Source: Diphasiastrum complanatum
Lineage: Eukaryota; Streptophyta; Lycopodiopsida; Lycopodiales; Lycopodiaceae
Assembly (NCBI GenBank): GCA_029204225.1
Contig: CM055108.1
Span: 16,710,222 to 16,774,221 of the forward strand
Length of the DNA: 64,000 bases
Reading direction: 5' to 3'
A program made the translations under genes and the position numbers. The notes beneath the pieces are model-generated. The model did not search any database, was not told the origin of the DNA, and saw only the letters and a program-made list of their open reading frames with translations. Positions 12,079 to 24,200 of this stretch are shown here, piece after piece. Positions within the stretch are counted from its first letter, which is position 1. Each line of letters opens with the position of its first letter.

Positions 12079-12786
12079 TTAAGCCTTTTTTCTTGTTGCT
12101 CGTACTTTAACATATTCCATAGTTTTCCTTAATCGAAACCCAGGCGGGAGAGAAGTAGATTGTAGACTGTTTTCCACAATGCTCCGATATTGAGGTTGTA
12201 AGCCATGTATATAGCATTGTGCAAGATATACTTCCCCATAATTGAATATTGGGGCCATTTGTTGAAATTCTCGATTGTACTCAGCAACTGTAGTTGTCTG
12301 GTTCAAAGAACACCATTGGATGAAGTCGGATTGATTGACGACCTGTCTACAAACTCTTTTGAAAGTTAACCAGTTCTCAAGAAGAAAGTCGTGAACGATG
12401 TTCCACCATGATTGAACACGTCCTTGGAAACCCGACGAAGCAAAAAAAACCATATTACTATCACCAATACATCCACTATAGTAGAAGTTATAATCCAAAT
12501 CTTCTAGCCAATTGTCTACATCAATGGAGTGAATGCTTCCATCAAAAGTAGGACTAACGTATTCAGACAGTTGTTGGTTGTAATAATAAGGTTCCCGTTG
12601 AGCAGCAACTTTCCACCATTCATTGATATGGTTTGTAGATAAATGCTCCAGAGCAAGTGCATGATCCATCATATTGCGTAACTCCATAAAACTAGCAGCA
12701 TGAATGGATTTGGAAGAATGTGGTTGAAGCACATTTCTGATAGGAGTTTGAAGAGAATTTAAATAGTAGCCCAAGTATTTTTTCAC
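12079..12786 (-). CDS. Second Gag-like capsid segment (Retrotrans_gag type)
   Basis: 235 residues. The central part carries the Gag capsid pattern: FDGS at about residue 81, then VDNWLEDL, ASSGFQGRVQSWW, NWLTFKRVC, a TTVAEYNREFQQ block, and a hydrophobic YIHGLQPQYR tail. This matches plant Ty3/gypsy-type Retrotrans_gag domains (FxG..W...L, L.G.A..WW, W..F...., Y...F). It aligns by eye with the preceding frame at 12801-13178 at the same landmark positions, so two Gag domains are arranged head to tail. Confidence 0.75.
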   Translation of the reverse strand: MKKYLGYYLNSLQTPIRNVLQPHSSKSIHAASFMELRNMMDHALALEHLSTNHINEWWKVAAQREPYYYNQQLSEYVSPTFDGSIHSIDVDNWLEDLDYNFYYSGCIGDSNMVFFASSGFQGRVQSWWNIVHDFLLENWLTFKRVCRQVVNQSDFIQWCSLNQTTTVAEYNREFQQMAPIFNYGEVYLAQCYIHGLQPQYRSIVENSLQSTSLPPGFRLRKTMEYVKVRATRKKA

Positions 12787-12800
12787 TCAAATTTTGTCTT

Positions 12801-13178
12801 CTAAACCAATGCCAAGAATTGTTGATTAAATTGTTGTACAGAACTAGTTTGTTTGAGAGATTCAAATAATTTCTCATAAAATCTGGTAATACTATCGATG
12901 CAAGCAATTTTGAATTGACTCCAAAGCTTTCTGTTCGAATGTGCTTGAGTATCCCACCATGCTCGAACTTGTCCTTGCAAGCACAATGAAGCGGAATAAA
13001 TTTTATCCTCTTCAAAATAATGGCGATGACAGAAATAACCTTCCAATTTAGTCAACCAATCATCAATGCTGATTGAACTTGGTTGTCCGTCAAATGCAAG
13101 GCTGTAACGTACGATTTCAGATTGTATTTCATCAATAGATGGAAGATGAATGTTTTGAATATAACTGTAATCCATCAT
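12801..13178 (-). CDS. First Gag-like capsid segment (Retrotrans_gag type)
   Basis: 125 residues starting MMDYSYIQNIH, located about 1.25 kb downstream of the PBS. Landmarks are FDGQ, SIDDWLTKLEGYF, ASLCLQGQVRAWW, LWSQFKIAC and SSVQQFNQQF. These are the same Gag landmarks as in 12079-12786, and this copy is in a different reading frame from it. It stops just after the QQF block, so the two may once have been one fused protein or be joined by frameshifting. Confidence 0.75.
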   Translation of the reverse strand: MMDYSYIQNIHLPSIDEIQSEIVRYSLAFDGQPSSISIDDWLTKLEGYFCHRHYFEEDKIYSASLCLQGQVRAWWDTQAHSNRKLWSQFKIACIDSITRFYEKLFESLKQTSSVQQFNQQFLALV

Positions 13179-14442
13179 TAATGACTAGTGAAGACTTGTG
13201 GACTATGAATTCATTGTCTAAAATTTATTCAGAATGGTATTTTACAGGCTGGTAAAATTGCTCTTCTCCATCCACTTAAAACTCAAAGTTCTACGATGAG
13301 TTAAACTGAGAATAGCAAAAACTTGTAGTTCATAGAAATTGAGCACTTTTGCTCTTTATAACATTGAATTCCAAGGTCAAATAGAAACATAAAGTGGATA
13401 TGGAAAATCTATGAGTTCCGTACACCTGATATCGAATTCAAGCACAAATATACTATTAGAATAAGTGCACAGAAGCAAATGCGCTCGAAATCGATATTGG
13501 AGAAGAAAAGAAAAGAAAAAGTTTGTTTTTTTTTTTTTTTTTTCTGGGTATCGGTTTCAAGCGCAAATAGGTTAGCCGAACTTTTTGAATAGTCCACCCG
13601 TGCTTGAAAGCGATATTGCAAAAAATTAAAATTAAAAACAAAATTAATTTAATTTTAAAAAAAAAATGACGTAGAAGGCTTACGAACCTTTCAAAATGAG
13701 GAAACTGAAAAAAAAATTATAGCAAAAAGAAACCTCAAAATTGAAATTTTGGAGTGCCTCTCTCTCACCAAGAAATACAAAGGAAAATTTCCAGATTTCT
13801 AGCAAATCTAACCCAGCTTCATAACTCTCTCAATATTAATCCAAATCACACAAACTTAGTACCTCTGAAAAGCTAAGAACAAGCTCTGTCAGCTTAGGTA
13901 TCAGGTCAATGATTGAAGTAATTTGATAGGTCAAATTTACAACAGGACAGGTCTGAAAATTTTGAAGAAAGAAAACTAGTAAAACTAGAGCTAGAAATCA
14001 AGATTTGTCATAACTTTCTGAATACTAATCCAAATGAACTACAATATGGACCAAATCAAAGCTAAGACAATGCTCTAAAAGATATGTAAAGAAACTAGCA
14101 TAAAAGACTCAAATCAAATTTGAAAAATTCAAAGAAAATAAAAACGAATATATAATCACCTATTTTGATAGCTTTTGGGAAAATTGAAATAGCCTTTGCA
14201 TCCCATACCCAAATTGCTTGAAAATTGGTGCTAATGAAAGCTAAAACAAGGCTCTAGAAGTCTATGGAATCAAATTAGAAATTAAAAACGCATTTATATG
14301 CTAGAATGAGTTTGAACAGACCTAAAAATTCAAAACTTAGAAATTAGCGAAAAGAAAGCTACAAAAGCAATAAACTCTTCAAATGAAATGAGATTCACGT
14401 TGAATCAAATGATTATTGGATCTTAAGCTCTGATACCACAAA

Positions 14443-14992
14443 TGTCATGTGCCATACCTCTCAATCCAAGCCAAGCAAGCTAGAACAAGGAGGCAACCAC
14501 CACACCTATGTTGAAGAGAACCAAAGATGAAGAATAACCACAAGCTACCACAAAGCTCATATCAAAGTGAAGCTCAAGAGGAGATGGATTCCATAATAGA
14601 GGGTGAGGAGTACATGAATTCATGCGATGGGACACATGAGACCTAGCAGATCCCAAGGCTCACATTCACAAAGGAGGAAGAGGAGATGGACCTCCTAGTT
14701 CTCTCAATTACAAATGAGCCAAAAGATTCCAGAAATGATGTCTCTTGCCTACTTATAGACAAGTCCCCTAACTTAACTAAACATAACTATCTTGAAGGAT
14801 AGTTAGCCCTTGTTAAGTATTATTTAGCCTACATTGGGCCCTTAGTGGCCTATTATCCTTATTAATCACTTTGAAGGGCCTAAAGAGGGCACCGCCTTGT
14901 TCTTAAGGCTAATAGCTCCTTTCAAGCCTACAAAGCTTACAATGGATATTTTAAGGCATTGATAAACACTGATGTACTAGAAGTACATGACA
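14443..14992 (-). repeat. 5' LTR and primer-binding site of the double-Gag element
   Basis: 550-bp LTR. On the minus strand it is followed after four bases by TGGTATCAGAGC (14427-14438), complementary to the 3' end of initiator tRNA-Met, and outward by the target duplication AAGGA (14993-14997). Confidence 0.92.
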
Positions 14993-16119
14993 AAGGAAAG
15001 GTGTTTCCTTTGTGAAAAGATGCATGAGGCTTTGAGTCTCACAAGCACTTACAAGATTTGTCTTCAAAAGTCCATCACCATACATGTCAAACCTTTAGAA
15101 GTTTTTCATTTGGAGGTGCATTGTTTGGTTCAAGATGCAAAGATAAATGTCACTTGGATTTATTTCATGTCCTTGGAAAGCATTTTGCTTGAAACTTTAG
15201 ATAAGCTTAAATTTATTATTACGATCCAAGAGAAACCAAACAAGATTAAGGAGGATCAATCACAAAATGAAAATAGTTCCATTTATGCTCTCATGACATC
15301 TTATGAAGAACTATTTTGCTTTGAAGAGATTTTTGTATTTCAAAGGTGGATTAAGGCCATACTAGTTGAGTGTGATGCCTTAATAGATATCAAAGCATGT
15401 TTTCCTTGTAAACTTACATTGAATATGAAGTCAAGGAAATGGAAATGTCTTCATAATGTATTCTCTTTTGGTTTCAATAAGATCAAGAATGACGTGTTCG
15501 TTCATAATGTTGAAAATTGTAAATTTTCAATCTTAGAGGCAAGTTCTCAACTTCTTATGAGAATAAGTGCACACTTATATCCATAATAAGCAAGTAGTTA
15601 GCCTTACTGAGATGGAACTACTTTTTGATTTCAATATTAGAAAAATCATGCCAGATTGTGGTGATTTGTGGACTTATGTTTTTAGCATAAGTAATCTTGA
15701 TTATCATAGAAAGCACACATTGTATGGTCATGTTTGTTGTGATCATTATGAGACATGGAGGTCTCAAATTTCCAAAAAGGAGGAGCATGCACATCAAGAA
15801 GGAGAATGCCTCAAGGTCAAGCATCTACATGAAATTTGGAAGGAATCAATTTTGGAGGTGCTAAGATGGTGCAAATCTCTCAAGTTCATCAAACAAGTCA
15901 ACAACAAGGAGGCGCTATCATGGATATGGTGATCTTGGATCTTCATCAAACTCATTGGCTGATCTTCACGCCTATGAACCTGCAATGATCAGCCTTAGGT
16001 GTTGTAGATAGATGTACTATAGATCTATCAAGCTAAAAATTGAGTGTTGGATTTGACAAATTTCACCTTGATATTGTTAATGGTTTGATATCCATGTGGA
16101 TCCACACGTGTGAGGATGT

Positions 16120-16378
16120 AAAAAGTCCACACATGTGAAATGTCATGTGGGCAAGTTTGTCGTCAATTTTATTGACGATATATTGGTTTTTAGTAAAGCG
16201 GTTGAGGAGCACGAGGTTCATCTCAAGACCGTTTTGGGCAAGTTACAAGCTTCTGTCTTGTATGCCAATGCTCAGAAGACAGAGTTGTGTAAGACTCGTG
16301 TCAAGTATTTGGGTCACGTAGTGACAACTGACGGTATTTCGGTTGACCCAAAAAGTCCACACATGTGAAATGTCATGT
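16120..16378 (+). mobile_element. 201-bp Ty3/gypsy RT fragment between 29-bp direct repeats
   Basis: The segment 16149-16349 encodes an uninterrupted RT core piece with FIDDILVFS (catalytic YxDD equivalent), LKTVLGKL and the VKYLGHVV block. It is flanked by two identical 29-bp repeats (16120-16148 and 16350-16378) containing AAGTCCACACATGTGAAATG. Without the insert and one repeat the surrounding sequence reads through. This looks like a fragment inserted with a long target duplication, for example filler DNA at a repaired staggered break. Confidence 0.8.
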
Positions 16379-19250
16379 AAAAAGTCCAGATCCATTGTAT
16401 ATAGATTTCATATGAGTCAAATGTCAAATCTCCTAGATTGTAGAACTTAACTCCTAGATTGTAGGAATCTAGAAGGTCAACACTAGCAACCAATGATGAT
16501 GTGGCAAATTAGTGGGATCTTATCTAAAATGGAAATGGATAAGAACTATTTGATCCATGATGGATTCATTTGGAAGAAATGATGAGAGACATTGATTTGG
16601 GAGCAATCTAAGTGTTTTCACTCTACTATGCATGTTCTTTGTGAATGAATGCTTAGGATATGATAAGTAATAATTTTTGCTATTAGCAGGTCGTACACCT
16701 ACTGTACTTCACACACGTGAAGGCTTTTGATCATTATTTTTTATTGTTCTTGCTTGGAAGTATAGAAATTGTCAAGTAAAAGCTAGTTTTGGATGCTAGT
16801 TTGGAGATAGATCAATATTCCAAGTTGCCAAACACTCTTATTGATCTTTTGTAGATCTAATTGAGTCCTATTTTGACATGACATAAATATGGTAGAGAGA
16901 AAATTATAAAACTGTGAAAATTTTATTTATTTTTTCTTTCATCCTTGTTTCTTTTCTCGTTTTTTTTTTTTGATAAAAATATTCTCAAGATGGAACCTCG
17001 TCTTTTTCACTCCTTTGAGCCTTGTGATTCTTGACTTCACATATTGTCTTTTAAGCTTATTGTGTCATCCATAGCCATATTCTATTGATATTTGTAAAAT
17101 AATCAAAGATTGGCTATTTCAATTGCCAATGTTCAATTCGTAGCATAAATAGTGCCAATGTGAGTGTCAATTTGTAGTAAATAGAATATACATAGATTTG
17201 ATCTTATTTATGGATGATAGAATATCTTATTAATATCATAAGGTAGTCACCAAAACATCCATTCAACATTATATCCATCTTATCAATAATAGGAAAATTT
17301 TCACATTAAAATAACTCTCCAAAATCATGTCATATGGTGAATAAGCTATGTTTTTCATATAAGTTTGCAAAGCTCAAATATAATCAATATGGATATTTCA
17401 CACATTCCAAATGGAGAAAGAGTAAGTGCATCTTATGCATTGATTAGATATTTGTCATTCATTTGATACTTGACCAAAGAAGCACTTTCTCAATTTCCTA
17501 GACAACCAGCACTTAACTTAAATTGCAATACTCTAGGAAAAACAATTTCACAGTTTGAAAGTGCAACATATTCGTAGAAAGTCGAAACACTCAACTCCTA
17601 ATTTACAGTTACAAGTTCCAAAATCCAAACCTGCCTATCATATATCAACAAAAGCAAGCCACACTGAGTTTAAAAAACAAATACGGAAGGCTTCATGCAA
17701 CCATCTTTTAAAGCTCAGTATTTCAACTCAGGACTTAACAGATCTACCTTTACATGCACCAAAGGGCCCAACAAGATTTATATAAAAGAAGGAAAACTTT
17801 AGGAAAGCTGATACAACTTGATCGAAATGCTTATGGAAAGAGTCTTCATAATCTAACAACCGTATCAAAGTGGCTTATGTCCTCATTTTCAAAAAACTAC
17901 AACTTTCAATATTTATAAAAGATTGAGAAAGTCACATCTGAAAAGGAAAAAATAGTACGCCATAGCACATTCTAGATGCCGAACTCATGAGCATGATGAA
18001 CACAACCATATGTCAAAGTACAAGCCTCGATCGTGGCTTTCAAAAAAGCAGAGAAACAAACAAAAAAATTTCACTTCACTTTCACATGGAGACTACTCCC
18101 TTAGTAATGAAAGACTGGTTCAGACAACGTATGAGAACCCAAAAAAGCTTCAGCCATGTTCTAAAGTCCACAACATATCCAAAAGCCTCATCCATACAGA
18201 AAAGAAACACTCCACAGGTTATGGATAGACAAACGCCTGAAACCAAAAACTAGCTTCCAACATATAACTAGTCATTGCAAATCAGCCTCCATGTCCAACG
18301 AAAAAATCACACGTCCTTGCAATCATTTGCTATTTACTAACTTCAAGAAATCGTCAAGCCAAACATATTATTAAGCATGTTTCTGAGAACCACACACAGA
18401 GATAATGTACAAATCAAATACTACAACTGCCTACCTTGAAAACCAAGGACTCTTTACAAATTTGCACTTTCCAGTCAAGAGTGTGAAGTTATAATGGCAG
18501 CAATTAGAAAAAAAATCTTCTTTTAGTGGAAGCAACATCATGTTGCTAACCCAATGAACCTACTACAAGGCAATGTAATTATTTGATTTCTATCTTAGAT
18601 ACATATGCTAGGTTGCAACAACAGCTTGATAAGATGCATCCTCGATTTCTTCTTTCAAGCAACAATTTTAAGCTTCTTTCTCTTAAAAGCATTGGCACAC
18701 ATTTAGAGTCACTTTTATGTAGACTATTTTAATAGCATAAAAATGAGCTTATATTATTTTTCAATCTCGTTTTAGTACTTCTTCTTAGTTACATAGTTCA
18801 ACTTGAAGTTTCCTTGATATGTGCAACCATGCAACAAAGATACATATGTGCACATAGTAGGAGAATTAGATATCTTATGAATTTTAGCCAAAACTTTAAG
18901 TGTTGAGATATTGTTCATGTCAAGACACATACTCGAGATGGGGTTCATTTGCAAAACAAAATTTGCTTGTCATTTCTTTCACGCTTCTTCCAATAATCTT
19001 ATAACTTATTGTGAAGGTTGATGATTCACTTAAAGAATTTCAATCATTATCAGGGCTACTAAAGCCGAACATATATGTCTATTTTTAATACAAAAAAAAT
19101 GACTCTGGAGAAACCACAAATGATCTAGCAAAATTATTTTATAGGTATAGGTACTATATGCCTTAACCTCCACACCACACTTCAAGGGGGTCGGATAACA
19201 TTGTCATGATAACACGCTCCTGAAGTTAATCCAAAGAAAGCTATAAAACA
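16379..19250. other. Intergenic AT-rich sequence
   Basis: I see no gene or defined element. Short frames at 17987-18253 and elsewhere lack family features. Confidence 0.4.
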
Positions 19251-19540
19251 AATTTTCCTAACTGTGATTGTACAAAATGTACCATGAACCTTTTCATCAT
19301 GCGTCTCTACTGAAATCTTACATCAATTGATGGTCCAGATTGAGTTTGAGGATCATCACTACCTAAGGCATAATTATAGGACCTCATTTTTCTACAAATT
19401 TTCCTAACTATGATTGTACAAAATGTACCATGAACCTTTTCATCTTGTGTCTTAAGTAAATCTATGGTCAAGATTGAGTTTGAGGATCATCATTATCTAG
19501 GGCATAATTATAGGACCTCATTTTTCTACAAATTTAATTG
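19251..19540. repeat. Tandem duplication of about 130-146 bp
   Basis: Two consecutive copies share TTTTCCTAACTGTGATTGTAC (second copy CTATGATTG), TACCATGAACCTTTTCAT, GAGTTTGAGGATCATCA and ATAATTATAGGACCTCATTT. The second copy, starting about 19397, is shorter. Non-coding, about 1.7 kb downstream of the CTP synthase stop codon. Confidence 0.85.
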
Positions 19541-21245
19541 CTTGTGATTCTCAATCCTTACAATACAAAGTTTTGATGGATGGAATCTTGAAAATACTTA
19601 AACCCTCATGAATGAAATCTTGAGAATTAATGTGTTTCAGATTTTCATGACACATTATATGCAACGATGAGGGTTTGTCGGCCCATGGTAAGGATATAAT
19701 TGCTCATCCTCACATCTCGCCGCTAGCAATGGGGGGGGCCTCCAAACACTCATTGTCTAGAGTTCATAAAGCCATTTCAGGGTGTTCATAGTTGATTTTG
19801 GAAATCCATCTAAAGCTCCTGTTCCTTGCTCCTCCAATCAGCTGTGCTTGTTTGTGATGGTTCAATGAAGACAAAATAATTGGGGCCAATAACACCTAGT
19901 AGTGACAAGCTAACAGTAGAGAAAACCCAAGGGACAGCCTTCTGCATTTACATATAATGATTTAAAAGTCCTGCTTTTAACCTTCATGTATCCAAAAACT
20001 AGCTAATAATAAGTTTTGCTCCATTCTTTAACAGAGTACTTTGTGACCAATCTTTGATAGGGCCATGATTTTACTGCCAACCAATAGGTAAAACTTGTTC
20101 CATTCCTTTAAAATCATTGAATTGTTAGAGGTTGTTAGGACCCAGTTGTAGTTGAGGCCTTGCAAGAGCATAAAGACATGGATAAGTGAGTAATTCTATC
20201 TACCAGTAACTCCATCAATATCGTGTCAGGTCTCACTCATTGCAGCATTTTCATCATTCTCCTGAACGTCTGCAACATGTGCAGCCCAATAAGGTTTCTG
20301 TGTTGAGGTAAAGTTGCTTCTGAAACTTATTGTCTATATGATTGGGTTCAGCTTGTTATTTGGATATATGCAGCACAAAAACTTCAATTAGATATATTAA
20401 ATCTAGAATTGAAAAAAAGACCGTAAAATAGACTGATGAGTACATGGTAGTTCAAGAGCTCCAAATATGGCCCATGGTAAACATGCCCCTTGCACCAGGC
20501 GACGCATTGGTCAGAATCTCCAAAACAGCATTCTTAAAAAAAAAACTCTCTAAACAACAAAACCCATCAGTGTTCCTATGAAAACAATCAACATTACACC
20601 TGTATAACTCTTCTAGTCAAGAATAATTAGGATGCTGCTTCCGCTATTACCGCAAACCAGATGGGTATTGCACAAACTTGCTAAGACTTAGGTGCTGCAC
20701 CTTATACCTCAGCGAAACAGATCATGAAGTCTTTGCAGGTATAAATAGCATCCCAAGACTTGAAACATTGCCAAAAGTCATTAGGCTTGAATTCAGCTTC
20801 AGCCAACTGAACTACTCGGAAGTCTCATGGTGAGCTGTAAGACTAGTTTCACCAATTTTGATTGTAGTAATTGTCACAATGCAAACCCAGAACATTGTTT
20901 TCGCTAGAGAATGTCTGCAGCTAACAAAACTGTTATCTACTTAGACTGTTGGCACACTTTCTGCCTAAAAATCCCAATGGTAATTCTCATCAGAGATGGG
21001 GACAACCCAATGCTAAGGTTACCCAAAAATAGCAAAATAATGGTCACAGAAACTACAAAATTGTAGCTCAAGCTCTAGATTCATAAATAGCTTGACGCTT
21101 GAAGCATATACTCTAGATGGCAGGTAGAGAAATGATAAGATATCTCAACCAGAGGGCACAAATACTGCATTGGTGCTGAAAAAAAGCCAGTACTGTGGCC
21201 CAATAATATTTTATGTTTCGAATGGAAACAACAAGGGCCACTCTG

Positions 21246-24200
21246 TTAGAAATCATTCTGAAAATACCTCTCTGGGCTGACAATTGAACTCAGCGAATCC
21301 AGAACAATGTTTTGTGCGTTTCCTCTCAGTTCTCCATTTTCCAAAATATTTTTCTGAGGTTGCATAACTTTGCTATCTGATGATGTCAACCTTGAGAGAA
21401 AATCAGAGCTCCAAATTGAATCCAATTGATGTGACGCTGCCAATATTAAACCTGCAATATCCCTAACTTTTAGTCAGCAAAGAACATCCCACTTGAAACA
21501 ACAAAAGCTACAGCCTCAGACATTTCTGAAAAGCACACTTACCCAGGAAAACTGCAGATGGTCTACCAGGCCGAGACTTGAACTCCGGATGGAATTGAAC
21601 ACCGACATAATAACAGTGTCCTGGCAGCTCTAAAATCTGGAACTCCACAATGACACATGTCAGTATACAATAAACTAGCATGACAAGAGTTACTGGAATA
21701 CCAAGCTTGCAGCTGCAGTTTTCTTTAGCTAGATAAGGATGAAAAAAATTTGTGCTCAATTCAACGTTGAGGGAAAACATACCAGGTCACCTACCCTTAT
21801 CACCATTATCTGCTAAAATACTATGCAAATAGTGCTTTTTGTACCCTTAATCACAACAGTCCTTTAAAATGTGAGCACATTGTTCCTTACATCAAGATCT
21901 AAGAGAAGTTCAATGTGCATGTCATACCTCCATTCTTTGACCAGTTTCGTCCTTCCCAACAAATCTAAGTCCTGCTTTTTCCAAATTGCTTACCATCTTT
22001 GGATTAACCTGCAAATAAGTACATCTGCTCACATGCATTGACCTGACTCCCAACTACATAGCAAAATTATGCTTCTTTCCCTCCCAAGGATGCATTCCCA
22101 TGCTTTGAGCCAGCAAGGAGTATCTTTGCATTAGGACCCTCTACACGAACCTCAGGCCAGCATAATTCTGAAAGTGCTGAGAAGGGAAAGAAAAAGATCT
22201 ACTTTTTTTCTCAAGCAACATCAGTGAAAAACCTCCACCAGTGAACTGTCCTGTCTCTCTCCCGAAACATCGAACTCAGAGATTCATGAACACTCGTGTA
22301 ACAAACTTTCCCTGTATCTTTTCTATATCAATGCTAAGTCTAGGTTAGTACCCAACATAAAAAAAGCAGACGTGCAATCTTGAACTTATGGATTTCATCC
22401 ATTACTAGACATCATGCATGGCATGAACCAAATACTACAACATTCCTACTGAAGTGATTAGCACCCAAAAGTAAAAGTTCACATGCACAAATATGTCCAC
22501 GTGAATACTTTGTGAGTAGCTTAACATTGCACCAAATTCAGTTAAGCATATAGGAGAAACGAAAAAAGGTAGTTTGACCTAAGAAAATCACCTCATATCG
22601 ATGACGATGCCGTTCATCAACAAAAGTTTCTGTTTGGTACCTTGAATAAGAAGATCAAAAGGTGAAACTTTATCAACTTCTACTTCCAGCAGCTCATGAT
22701 ATTTAATCATAAACAACATGAGCATGAAAAGAGATCCTACAAGCTCAAGGCGGAATATAGAATAAAACTCATCCATGTAGCCTGAGGCCTTGAATACCTC
22801 AAGAGAACTGTAAGGAATCAGCATTCCAAGATCTAAGTACATATGTCAGCATTGAATGTGGCTTACAGTTTTGATACTAGACAATCTGGAGTTTGAAAAT
22901 ATGTTCTTCTAGATCCAAGTCTCATTGTGCCACCCATATGAGTTTTTGAGACCTGAGAAACGTGTGAAAATTGTTGTTTATAAAAAACTTTCAAATCAAG
23001 AAAACATGGCAAATGGATAAAATGACATGGGACTGGGTTGCCAAAATCTCATAAAATAAGGTTACAACATTCCAAGGTATGCTATCATGGCATTTTAAAA
23101 CTAGTAAGGGCAGTTACTTTATGACATAGTGGTTAGCTTGACAAGTGAACTCTTTGTTGCCATCTATGCTTTTGCTTGAATTTCAACTTTTGATGTCTAT
23201 AAATGATGACAGTTTGCAATGAAAGGACACAATAACTTACCTCTGGCATGAAAATAACACATGGATTTGGCGTATCTGGTTCAAACTCTGTGCTGTTCGC
23301 ATTTTCTAAACCAAGAACCTGAGCCAAGGTGTGAATATTAGAACTTCCAAGTTAAGATATAGTCAACAAACCTAAGCATCTCTACTAGTACTTTTCCTAT
23401 GCATCACATACTGGATCAACTTACCGATCTTGTGAACTCTATCACTGCAATCTGCATCCCAAGGCAGATCCCTAAATATGGCACATTACTTTCGCGAGCA
23501 TACTTGGCAGCTAAGATTTTGCCTTGAGCCCCACGTCCCCCAAAACCACCAGGTACTACAACTCCATCAGCACCCTGAGATGATATAAAATATTACGAGA
23601 ATACTTGATACCGTCCTAACAGCTTGGCAACTTATATGAGCATACTTTGTAAACTTCCAGTACTACACTTCATAAAGACTGTTCCAATACTGCCTTTGTA
23701 AAATGCTATGAGAAACTTCACTTACCCGCAAAACAGACCAAGCTGAAGCATGTGTGTCCGGTGTCTGCAAAGATAATAACTTCAATATTCATATTAAAAA
23801 ATGGATCTCAGTTTTTAACTGACACAAACTTATCTAGGGATATGAGATTTCATATGGTCCCTCCAGAACATCAGAAAAGGTACAGAAAGTGCCCAGACTT
23901 TGGTCAACACTTTGAGAACATGGAGTGTAGGCTTTCATGGAAAGAGGGGAATCCGCAGTAACATGAAGCTGAAACAAGGATTCATTCCGAAAAATGTAAG
24001 AACTGTAAGCGCTGGATCATCGCAATATAAATTGAAATGGTCATACCTCATTCCTGGTAGAATCCTCAAGATCAGTAGCTGCAACCCACTCAATACTCAA
24101 TTTTCTTGAACAAGCAATAGAGGCATGCTGAAGAGCCTGCAAAAAGAAACAATAAATAAGATGCCCAGAGTTTCCTTACAAAAGACATCATGTCAACCAA

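Larger units (their letters stand above)
9725..14992 (-). mobile_element. Structurally complete non-autonomous LTR retrotransposon with tandem Gag domains (TR-GAG-like)
   Basis: Two direct LTRs (9725-10279 and 14443-14992) both begin TGTCATGTG and end ACATGACA. The 5-bp target duplication AAGGA is at 9720-9724 and 14993-14997. On the minus strand, the PBS TGGTATCAGAGC (rc of 14427-14438, initiator tRNA-Met type) lies four bases from the 5' LTR. A polypurine tract AAGTAGGGGGAG (rc of 10280-10291) abuts the 3' LTR. The interior of about 4.2 kb encodes two Gag-like segments, an acidic frame and an unknown 251-residue frame. No protease, integrase, RT or RNase H motif is visible, so mobilisation would need enzymes from another element. 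By eye the LTRs differ at about 20 positions, so the insertion is not recent. Confidence 0.92.
9576..15588 (+). pseudogene. Old gag-like reading frame split by a retrotransposon insertion
   Basis: A plus-strand frame runs from 9576 to 9724 and continues in the same frame from 14998 to about 15588 once the inserted element and one target-site copy are removed. A Lys-rich stretch (KCKGKKDKSK) at the junction leads into CFLCEKMHE, which resembles a degenerate CX2CX3H zinc knuckle of Ty3/gypsy Gag with the last Cys lost. The next 190 residues match nothing I recognise. There is no convincing protease or RT immediately after. I read it as part of an older gypsy-type element, but it could be another captured frame. 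Confidence 0.4.

Noticed and set aside
11677-12132. 151-residue His/Phe-rich plus-strand frame
   Set aside because: It is the antisense of the acidic repeat and end of the second Gag frame; the minus strand agrees with the element's PBS/PPT orientation.
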